Origin: Hyphomicrobiales bacterium
GTDB lineage: Bacteria > Pseudomonadota > Alphaproteobacteria > Rhizobiales > Methyloligellaceae
Length of the DNA stretch: 64,000 nt
Assembly: GCA_028280515.1 (NCBI GenBank)
Contig: JANQLP010000056.1
Span: forward strand, 1-64,000
Direction of reading: 5' to 3'
Under the pieces are notes generated by a model that had not been told where the DNA came from, ran no database searches, and was given only the letters and a program-made list of their open reading frames with translations. Below are positions 47,114 through 54,787 of this stretch, one piece after another; position 1 is the stretch's first letter; every line of letters begins with the position of its first letter. Both the position numbers and the translations under genes were made by a program.

Positions 47114-47435
47114 AATGGGACCTGATCCACGCGTTGTCTTGACAGAACGTCCGCCTGCACGCGGCGTGCCGAGTGCCCCTCAGCGGGCATGCAGAGCACG
47201 AGCCAAGGTCGAAGACTTGCAATCGGGTGAGTGTCTGCCCCGGTCCGGCCTCTCAAAAAAAGTGGGTGGCCGGTATCCCGATCACCCATTGAGGTTTTAA
47301 GGGAGACAATCAAGCAAAGGTATCCTCGCCAAGATCGAACTTAAATCGGCGTGAACCGAACGCCGGAAGACGAGGCGCTGACTAAGCCGATGCGAAGATT
47401 CTCCTCATGATGGCATGAAGCGGTAGTTCAAATTG

Positions 47436-47450
47436 ACTACATTTTCCTAA
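47436..47450 (-). promoter_or_regulatory. Direct-repeat operator L: TTAGG-N5-GTAGT
   Basis: Read on the minus strand: TTAGG AAAAT GTAGT. It lies in the 529-bp gap 47114-47642, 323 bp upstream of the E1 alpha gene. No gene was recognised in the gap. Confidence 0.45.
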
Positions 47451-47642
47451 ATGCCGCTACGGCCACTGACACCGAGCTTATGTTCTCTAGCATTGCCACA
47501 AGGTCGATTGACTGCCTTGCTCGAACGTTCGACGCCTTGATCTAACCATCACCACATCCACCCAAGCAAAAGAATGACGACGGCCATGTCCACTTCACAC
47601 GCGTTGCACGATGACGCGGCACCGTAGTCAGGTAGCCGGTCG

Positions 47643-48017
47643 GTGATGGGGCTGAGCAATCTCTGGAGCATCGCAGAGCATCGACTGCTGGTCATAGCCG
47701 TAGGCGGGAGCATTTTCGCATACGATGAAGACAGCAAGGACTGTCATGAACGCGTCTCGACGCATGACTGCGCCAGTCTCGGCTTCTGTGACGAGGAGTT
47801 AATCAACGTTATCATCGAACAGATTCACAGGCTTTCCGTCCAGCCTTCATACTCCGGCCGCACCGTTGAACCGGCTCTACAACTCGCAGACAGACTTGCT
47901 GCATTTGCCCCGTCTGACGATGCGGGGGTGGTCTTTCTCATCACCGAAGATGAGATTGACGAGGTGGTGCGGCGTATCGAGTCAGCCTTGCATACAGCGT
48001 ACAATCGAATGCAGTAA
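47643..48017 (+). pseudogene. Class III aminotransferase with a large in-frame internal deletion
   Basis: The 124-residue frame reads like the N-terminal arm of an omega-type aminotransferase (VGGSIFAYDEDSKDCHERVS, SLGFCDEELINVIIEQIHRL, ALQLADRLAAFAPSD). Within a few residues it then switches to the C-terminal end typical of the same family (LITEDEIDEVVRRIESALHT). The middle of about 330 residues, including the PLP lysine, is missing. It therefore cannot be an active aminotransferase. It is interpreted as a deletion relic, though a retained small protein is possible. Confidence 0.6.
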
Positions 48018-48169
48018 CTGCTTCGAGTTTATGAAGGCCAGGGAATTGGCTTCGCCCGGAACGACGTCGTGACTTCGCCCTTCGAAGAAGATCGAATGGT
48101 AGAGAAATGATCAGTCCGATAGGTCGATCGACTGGAGATGACGACTAAACCCACCTTGACTCCAATTGG

Positions 48170-49324
48170 TTAGACAAGTGACTCCAAGTGTTCCTTTGTA
48201 AACGTCTCCAAACGGTGCGCTTGACCGTCGCGGACGCGGCGCACCCAGTCAGCGTTGGCGAGAATAGCGCGTCCGATCGCGATCAAATCAAAATCGCCTC
48301 GATCAATGGACGCTGCTATGAGTTCGATCTGCTCCGGAGCAGCTTCGGCCTTTATCCGGCCGAACTGTGACTTGAAATCGTTCCCAAGGGTTACGGATCC
48401 GACAGCGATGACCGGGCGGCCCGATACCTTTCTTGTCCAGGCAGCCATGCTAAGATCGCTGCCCTCAAATGCTGGCGCCCAAAACCGCCGGGTCGAGACA
48501 TGGAACATGTCGACGCCGGCGTCGACCAACGGCCCGAGCCACTCCTCCAGCTCCTGCGGCGTTTGCGCGACACGGGCATCGAAGTCGAACAGCTTCCACT
48601 GTGAAATCCGTATGGAAACCGGAAAGTCGTCGCCCGCCGCCCGCTTGCATTCCTTGATCACCTCGGCCGCGAAACGCGCTCGGTTGCTCAACGATCCACC
48701 GTATTCATCAGTTCGAAGATTTGTCATGTGCCAGAAGAACTGATCCGGCAGATAACTGTGGGCGCCATGAATTTCGATGCCATCAAAACCAACGACGCGT
48801 GCCGCCTTTGCCGCCTTCGCAAAGGCATTGATAGCGCCATCAATATCCTTCTGGTTCATCGTCTCGCCGGCGGGGCACCCTGGCGCCACAAGTGATGATG
48901 GGCTGATCCGGCGCACCTTATCGCCCGATGTATCCTCGCCATCAAGCAATGCCCGCGTCAGCCCTCCGACATGCCAGAGTTGCGAGAAGATTGCCGCGCC
49001 CTCAGCGTGGACTGCATCAACAATGGACTTCCATCCCTCGAGCGCATCGTCACCGTAAATCCTTGGGACGTCGTTCGCATAGCTGCCCTCGTCGCAAACA
49101 CGCGTTCCCTCCGTCAGAATTAGTCCAATGCCTCCAGATGCCCGACGCGCGTAGTAAGCTACGTTGTCAGCATTTGGTACACCACCCGGTGACATCTCCC
49201 GCGTCATTGGCGCCATGACGACGCGGTTCCGCAAAGCTAGTGTGCCCAAGCGAAATGGTTCAAACAGTATGTCGGTTCTCGTAGACCGACTATCTGAGCC
49301 GCTCACATTTGGTTGCTCAGCCAT
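48170..49324 (-). CDS. Old yellow enzyme-family NADH:flavin oxidoreductase
   Basis: This 384-residue FMN barrel enzyme shows LALRNRVVMAPMTREMSPGG, the substrate-binding HGAHSYLPDQFFWHMTNLRT with YGGSLSNRARF, and the C-terminal phosphate loop LIAIGRAILANADWVRRV. It reduces activated C=C bonds or nitro groups. An H-S pair replaces the usual H-N/H-H (HGAHSYL). It is last in a four-gene unit behind the ABM-like, 247-aa and class IV aminotransferase genes. Confidence 0.92.
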   Translation of the reverse strand: MAEQPNVSGSDSRSTRTDILFEPFRLGTLALRNRVVMAPMTREMSPGGVPNADNVAYYARRASGGIGLILTEGTRVCDEGSYANDVPRIYGDDALEGWKSIVDAVHAEGAAIFSQLWHVGGLTRALLDGEDTSGDKVRRISPSSLVAPGCPAGETMNQKDIDGAINAFAKAAKAARVVGFDGIEIHGAHSYLPDQFFWHMTNLRTDEYGGSLSNRARFAAEVIKECKRAAGDDFPVSIRISQWKLFDFDARVAQTPQELEEWLGPLVDAGVDMFHVSTRRFWAPAFEGSDLSMAAWTRKVSGRPVIAVGSVTLGNDFKSQFGRIKAEAAPEQIELIAASIDRGDFDLIAIGRAILANADWVRRVRDGQAHRLETFTKEHLESLV

Positions 49325-49419
49325 CGGCAGTTACCTATCCGCTCGACTTGGTGTCGGTCTGACCACGGATCCAAACCGATGTGATCTCGAATAGCAGCAT
49401 GCTGTCGCAACTTCTCGCA

Positions 49420-49743
49420 TCAACTGAAAATGCCAGCTGTTTCGGACTCTGGAAGCTCGGCGAAGAATCGTATGCTGACCGGCTCGGCCAGAAGTGAGAC
49501 GATCCTGGTGTCATAGTCCTGCATGTAGGGCTGACTAACGTGGTGCCGGAACGCTTCCTTGCTCTCATAGACCTCGAAGAACGAGAACGTGCCGGGGCTG
49601 TCGTCACTCGCCATCAGACGATACTCCAGACATCCCGGCTCTTTCCGGGACGGTCCAACGAAAGCGGCAAGTCTTTCGTGCAACGTTTCCACATGCTCTG
49701 GCTGAGCTTTCAGTACTGCAAAGAGGGCAAGCTTCTCAGCCAT
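49420..49743 (-). CDS. Putative quinol monooxygenase (ABM family)
   Basis: This 107-residue ABM-domain protein has AVLKAQPEHVETLHERLAAF, RKEPGCLEYRLMASDDSPGT, FSFFEVYESKEAFRHHVSQP and YMQDYDTRIVSLLAEP. The conserved E-x-Y and histidine segment (AFRHHVSQPY) match YgiN-like quinol monooxygenases. It may oxidise a hydroquinone without a cofactor. AAAGGA precedes the ATG. It is tandem with the upstream barrel-fold gene, 30 bp apart. Confidence 0.82.
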   Translation of the reverse strand: MAEKLALFAVLKAQPEHVETLHERLAAFVGPSRKEPGCLEYRLMASDDSPGTFSFFEVYESKEAFRHHVSQPYMQDYDTRIVSLLAEPVSIRFFAELPESETAGIFS

Positions 49744-49773
49744 CGTTTCTCAGTCCTTTCGTGTTGGTCATGT

Positions 49774-50517
49774 TCAGTGTTTGAGCGGCGGCCACGTGCG
49801 GGTGGCGATCGTCGGTGACCCCGGCGCATGGATTGCCATTCGAAAGATCTTCCCGGACCACTCGTTCTCATCGAGGCCCAAGGATTCGTGGGCAATCTCG
49901 AAGTGCTCGCGACGTTCTTCTAGCGAGGAGAACTCATACATAATGCCGTTGGTGGCCCAGCCCGCGACTCCGACGAGTTTGCGCGTGACGATTGAGCTCT
50001 GGCAGTGCGCCATGAATGGGAGGCGATACTGCGCATACCAAAGGTTCAGTTCGACGGCGTCGGCCTCACTCTCCAGCTGCAGGCTACCAAATTGCACGGC
50101 AGGACCAGGCACGCCGCCCGGCACTGACAACGCGTACTCCGGGCCGTTAACGCGCTCCTGCTCGACGAAGAAACCCTCACGGACGCCCACCCTTTTTGAC
50201 AACTGCGCGGCGACATCCGGTGCAACATTCTTGGCCTGGGCGGGCGATGTGTCGTGGAAGAAGACCTGCGGCGATGGCGCACCAACCAACAGCAGATACT
50301 GGGCTCCTCCGGGGACTAGCTTTGGATCTGGACGCTTCTTGAAGTCGTCCATCGTCTTGACGTCGTCGCTCTCCATGCCGACCGCATAATGCGCGGCCCA
50401 GGCATGGCCGTTTACAGCATTCAGAAACGGCATATAGCGCTGGTGTAGCCAGTCGATGAAATTCTGTCGATCCTCATCACGCAAGTCATACCAGACTGCC
50501 CAGATACCTCTATCCAT
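49774..50517 (-). CDS. Uncharacterised protein, probable tandem alpha+beta barrel
   Basis: This 247-residue protein of no firm family begins MDRGIWAVWYDLRDEDRQNF. It has a second similar-looking segment (ADAVELNLWYAQYRLPFMAH) about 140 residues later. Both have the strand-helix pattern of EthD/ABM-like ferredoxin folds, suggesting two fused barrels. GGGGAGG six bases before the ATG at 50517 is a strong start signal. It lies between an aminotransferase and an ABM-type monooxygenase in the same operon, so a role on the same substrate is likely. Confidence 0.65.
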   Translation of the reverse strand: MDRGIWAVWYDLRDEDRQNFIDWLHQRYMPFLNAVNGHAWAAHYAVGMESDDVKTMDDFKKRPDPKLVPGGAQYLLLVGAPSPQVFFHDTSPAQAKNVAPDVAAQLSKRVGVREGFFVEQERVNGPEYALSVPGGVPGPAVQFGSLQLESEADAVELNLWYAQYRLPFMAHCQSSIVTRKLVGVAGWATNGIMYEFSSLEERREHFEIAHESLGLDENEWSGKIFRMAIHAPGSPTIATRTWPPLKH

Positions 50518-50614
50518 GCCGGCCTCCCCGGCGGCCCCAAGCTGCACCATGGCAGTGCTGCTCTCGACACGCGATGCGATATGACAATCCAAGCTCTTTG
50601 GGACTCACTGGCTT

Positions 50615-51523
50615 TCACACATCCGGATAGTCGATCTTGACGCTGTCCGTGCCGCTTTCCAGAAGATCGGCGTAAGCGTCGCGAATTCGCCGGGTCGTTG
50701 GCCCAATTGTTCCGTCTCCGATGCGTCTCTTGTCTACCTCGACGATCGGCAAGATCCCGCCACCTGTCGTTGAGAAGAACGCCTCGTCTGCATTACATAG
50801 CTCGAACGGAGAGAAGCTTCTTTCCAAGCAAGGGATGTCGTGCCTGGCGGCGATTTCCAACACTGTTTCCCGTGTCACGCCCTCAAGAACGCTGCCGATG
50901 GGCGTAACGAGTCTACCGTTGCAGACCATGAAGATGTTGTAACCCGGCCCTTCCGCGATGTTGCCAGCGATGTCACAGAGGATGGCTTCGTCGACGCCGG
51001 CGTCAAACGCGTCAAACTTGGCGAGGACAAGGTTCTGGTAGTCCAGAGATTTGATGCGAGGATCAAGCGCCTCCACTGGAGTACGGCGAACAGCAGAGAT
51101 CTTCGTGCGAAGGGCTCCGTCTTTCGCCTTCTCCGCAAGATTGATGTATGGCAGACCGAAAATGTAGAGGTTCGACTTCCGACCCCTTGGATCCATGGTC
51201 GGAGGGTATTTCACACCACGTGTAATCACGCACTTGAGGTAGGCATCACGCAGCATGTTTCGCGCGGCGACGTCAAGGATGGCTCTCTTAACTTCCTGCC
51301 TTGAATAGGGAATCTCCATCCTCACGCCGTTCGCAGACCGAAACAGGCGGTTCAAATGTTGATCTGGCTTGAAGAGATAGCCATTTCGCGCACAGAGCGT
51401 GTCGAAGATCCCGTCACCGTAGAGCAGACCGGAGTCGAACAAACTCACTGTCGCCTCTCTTCCTGACATAAACTGGCCATTCACGAAGACGATCGTGTTG
51501 TCCAGGACGTCTACCTTCTTCAT
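50615..51523 (-). CDS. Class IV PLP aminotransferase (branched-chain/D-amino-acid type)
   Basis: This 302-residue fold-type IV transaminase shows FDSGLLYGDGIFDTLCARNG, the PLP lysine K158 in RIKSLDYQN, the cofactor glutamate in AEGPGYNIFMV and the phosphate-binding GVTRETVLEIAARHDI. It transfers an amino group between a 2-oxoacid or amine and PLP; BCAT, D-alanine transaminase and lyase activities are hard to tell apart. It is first in a four-gene operon running to the OYE gene. No clear direct-repeat operator is within 700 bp. Confidence 0.9.
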   Translation of the reverse strand: MKKVDVLDNTIVFVNGQFMSGREATVSLFDSGLLYGDGIFDTLCARNGYLFKPDQHLNRLFRSANGVRMEIPYSRQEVKRAILDVAARNMLRDAYLKCVITRGVKYPPTMDPRGRKSNLYIFGLPYINLAEKAKDGALRTKISAVRRTPVEALDPRIKSLDYQNLVLAKFDAFDAGVDEAILCDIAGNIAEGPGYNIFMVCNGRLVTPIGSVLEGVTRETVLEIAARHDIPCLERSFSPFELCNADEAFFSTTGGGILPIVEVDKRRIGDGTIGPTTRRIRDAYADLLESGTDSVKIDYPDV

Positions 51524-52325
51524 GTCTTATCGATCTCCGACGGCGAACATCATGATCGTGATGAATGCACTTAGCTCTGGCGCAGGTAATCGCCAGCTTT
51601 CATCGCTCAACATCTGGATTGTCCGCACTTCCTCTATGCGCATTGACAGCATAGTCAGACCAAACTCTCAGGTGATTCACACAGTACAGACCTCGATCTC
51701 GCTGAGACCATGCACCGTGTCGATGTACTGGGTCGGCTATTGCTGCCAACTAGATCTGACACTCGTCAGCCATTAGCCGTTACCCAAAGCGAATTGGCAA
51801 GAGCACCTCTGCCTTGAACGGCAAAGTTTCATAAATTTTAATGTGCTGACGGTGTTGGCGCTCCTCTCGTCCAAGTTGGATGCCAGTGCGGTGCATTAGA
51901 TGAAAGGTCCAAAGTGAAACCACTTGGTTTCAGCGCAACATCTCCGAGCGGTCGGCTGGCCAGATCTCCCCAACGTCAGACATTTCGCACTCGGCCCGCA
52001 CCGGCCACAAGAAGTCAATCCCAATTGTCCGCTCACGTGGCGTTTGCCCCTCATCCTGCGCGCGCGCACGGTGAGTGATTGAGCAGCGTTGTGGTTATCT
52101 TGGGACGCTTGTCTTCGCAGCGCACTGCATGGCTGATAGCACTGCTTTGTGGGTCCCTATCTGCGAGATCGGTAGCCACGGGCGACGGACTCTTGTGTCG
52201 CAGATACCTTGGGTTGACCGCTGCCAAGCATACACGTGCTCGCAATAGCTAAGCCCGAGTTTGGAGCAAACAACCGAACAGGCGATGCCTTGTCTTATCG
52301 CCAAACTCTTGTGAACGCGGGAGAA
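51524..52325. other. Long intergenic region
   Basis: About 800 bp upstream of the class IV aminotransferase, with no gene recognised in either strand. AT-rich stretches near 51825-51845 might carry the promoter of the minus-strand operon. Confidence 0.35.
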
Positions 52326-52340
52326 TTAGGAAATTGTAGC
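52326..52340 (+). promoter_or_regulatory. Direct-repeat operator M: TTAGG-N5-GTAGC
   Basis: TTAGG AAATT GTAGC, 74 bp upstream of the YciI-like gene, the closest spacing in the set. Confidence 0.5.
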
Positions 52341-52413
52341 TTGCCTCCGAGGGTGTCAGCACTTTTATCTGTGAGCCAGTTTGGAGAGTTCTGACGTTGC
52401 TGGCGTAGGAAAC

Positions 52414-52752
52414 ATGCTCTTTGTCGTCTTCTGCCTTGACCGTCCTGGCGCATCCGGGCGCCGCCTTGAGGCCATCGACAAGCACAAACAATTCGTCAAG
52501 AGCGGCGCCCATGACATTCGGGTTCTCATCTCCGGCCCTCTCGTATCGGAGTTCGACAGCCGGATGAAAGGGTCTTTCTTTCTTGTCGAGGCCGAAAGTC
52601 GAGCACAAGTCGATACTTGGCAGGCAGACGACCCATACTTCCTCGCGGAGGTTTGGGGACAACGGTTTATCGAGGCCTTCGATATGAAAACCGATGCCCT
52701 GTCATCGACGCCACGGTCGAGGCAACTACCGATGACAACGAAGGATGGATGA
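52414..52752 (+). CDS. YciI-like protein
   Basis: This 112-residue ferredoxin-fold protein of the YciI family has MLFVVFCLDRPGASGRR, the histidine-containing IDKHKQFVKSG, LISGPLVSEFDSRMKGSFFL and ADDPYFLAEVW. The last carries the conserved aspartate that with the histidine forms the proposed active site. Related proteins act as dehydrochlorinase-like or muconolactone-type enzymes. I place the start at the ATG at 52414; an upstream in-frame ATG at 52381 has no homology support. Confidence 0.8.
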   Translation: MLFVVFCLDRPGASGRRLEAIDKHKQFVKSGAHDIRVLISGPLVSEFDSRMKGSFFLVEAESRAQVDTWQADDPYFLAEVWGQRFIEAFDMKTDALSSTPRSRQLPMTTKDG

Positions 52753-53117
52753 GACTTGGGAGAGTTCCGTGCCGCCACAGTAAGCGACGCGTGGCTCAGG
52801 TCGATACGATGCGGCCGTCTGTTGTGACGAAGCCAATCCTTGCGACGGAGCGCTGAACGCGATCACGAGAGGATCACGAATTCCCAGTCTCGGTCAAACG
52901 AGAGCTTCTTTTCATTTCGTAGGCTACACCGTTTGTATTGCCTTTGAACACGCTGGCACATCCGACGTCGCACCGTTCTTGTTCGCGGTGGCTGGTTGAC
53001 GTCCGAGCGCTCTAGCGACTGGCATGAAACTGAACCGTCAGGATGCGGGGGTAACTCTCGGTGGGATACGGCGGAGTCGTTGGCATCATAGGAGTTTGCG
53101 TGAGCGGCGTGGAGCAC

Positions 53118-53132
53118 TTAGCAGAGCTTAGG
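53118..53132 (+). promoter_or_regulatory. Direct-repeat operator N: TTAGC-N5-TTAGG
   Basis: TTAGC AGAGC TTAGG with both half-sites complete, 111 bp upstream of the GST gene. The rest of the 490-bp gap (52753-53242) shows no gene. Confidence 0.6.
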
Positions 53133-53242
53133 ATGAAACGCGTTGATGCGTGCATTCTGAACGTCATTAACTCGGCCTTTACGAGGCTTTCGGCAGATCT
53201 CCGCGCTCGGTCTGCACTGATTCAATGAGGGAGCACAAATTG

Positions 53243-53872
53243 ATGGAGAAGTACACTCTTTACGGCGGCGGTGGCACGCGATCGATTGTCGTTCAAATGC
53301 TCCTGGAGGAGGCCGGAATTCCCTACGAACTCCGTTTTGTCGACATGAAGAAGGAGGAGCATAAAGCTCCAGAGTACCTTGCCATCAACCCAGCTGGCTA
53401 TCTACCGGGTTTAGTAACGCCGGATGGTGAAGCAATCCACGAGACACCCGCCATGCTGCTATACATCGGCGAACGCCACAATCTGATCGATTTTGTTCCG
53501 CCGACCGATGACCCACAGCGCGGACTATTTCTCTCCAAGCTTTTCTACCATTCTAACGAACTCTGTTACTCCCACCAGATGGCCCACCCTGAGCGATACT
53601 GTACCTCAGAAGAGGCTGTGCCCGGCGTCATAGAGGCACATCGTCAGCTTGCTATGCAACGCTGGTCCCTGCTCGACGCATTTCTCCGAGACAATGGTCC
53701 ACATCACCTGGGAGAACGCTTCAGCATCCTCGACATGAACATGGGGCTGTGGGCTGTCTATGGTCTGATGAAACCTAACGATATCGTTGAGACGTTTCCG
53801 TCGGTTGGCAAACTTGTCAAGATCGTGCGTGCTCGCCCCAAGTCTGGACACCTGCTGAAAGCAGCAGAATAG
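53243..53872 (+). CDS. Glutathione S-transferase family protein
   Basis: This 209-residue cytosolic GST has an N-terminal thioredoxin-like domain (YTLYGGGGTRSIVVQMLLEE, NPAGYLPGLVTPDGEAIHET) carrying the cis-proline and the E-T pair that binds glutathione. A C-terminal helical domain with RFSILDMNMG (N-capping motif) follows. It may open a ring or isomerise or dehalogenate an intermediate. GAGGGAG nine bases upstream supports the ATG at 53243. Operator N precedes it. Confidence 0.9.
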   Translation: MEKYTLYGGGGTRSIVVQMLLEEAGIPYELRFVDMKKEEHKAPEYLAINPAGYLPGLVTPDGEAIHETPAMLLYIGERHNLIDFVPPTDDPQRGLFLSKLFYHSNELCYSHQMAHPERYCTSEEAVPGVIEAHRQLAMQRWSLLDAFLRDNGPHHLGERFSILDMNMGLWAVYGLMKPNDIVETFPSVGKLVKIVRARPKSGHLLKAAE

Positions 53873-54787
53873 GTACTCCTCACACAAACATGCAGAGTGC
53901 GGGGTGCTCGTAGGACCAGGTGCAACGTAGGTTGCGTATACCTCCATACCAGCAAGCTCAGCTTCTGGCACTTTGCTCAGAGCAGCCCCGATGAATCGAT
54001 GAAGCCTTTGGCGGACCGTTACAGCTTGTCGTCCGAGCCGACGACTGTGGTGGTGTTGACCATACGGTCACACCCTCTGTGGGTCTTGATTGGAACGACG
54101 ATCCGGCAGCTACAAGAGACGCCGGCCAAGTTGATGTCGGCTTCGGAGGATCATTGATTAGCGGAAGACTGCGGTCTTTGGCATCACCGCTCGTGGCACC
54201 GATCATTGGACCAGGTTGTCGGATCTGTTCAGTAGCGATAATGCACTTCAGTTGTGGCGTTGTCGCGCGCTCTAAAACGTAATCGGTGACTTAGGCGCCG
54301 GATCAGTGCTCTTGTCAGTTAGGTCCATCCCGGAATTGTACAGAACCTGCGTTCGGTCCGCCGCTCCTGAAGGTGCGAGATTTCCGGCGACTGCACGCCC
54401 TAACCCGAACGCACGGTCCGTCAGACCAACCAACTGTTCCTCCAGATCGATGTGAATCGTCGAGTTATCTCCGACCTCTTCCGTTCCTCGTTTGGCTAAG
54501 CTTGCGTAGCGCTTACCGCGAGAACTGATCGGCTCCTTAGAAGGAGATTGCGATGATTCAAACATCAGCCAAAGGAACTAGACAGGCCTAGAAACCAGAA
54601 GCCTCTACCACACTCTCAGCAATTGCAGCGATCCTTGCGGCAGCAAAGTGCGGTGCGATACGCTAATGACGGTGCTGGCTAACTAACAACACCAAGAGGG
54701 GGCCAGACGTTGGTCCTGTCTCGAATGATCGTATTGGCCGCTGCCGGTACTTTGAGCCAGCATCCACTGGACTTACATGGGTGAGCC
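53873..54787. other. Long intergenic region, possibly decayed
   Basis: About 915 bp before the second winged-helix regulator. A minus-strand frame at 54272-54565 (97 codons) is open but resembles no family. A 12-codon frame (54553-54591) has a perfect ribosome site but stops at once. No clear direct-repeat operator was found here. Confidence 0.35.
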
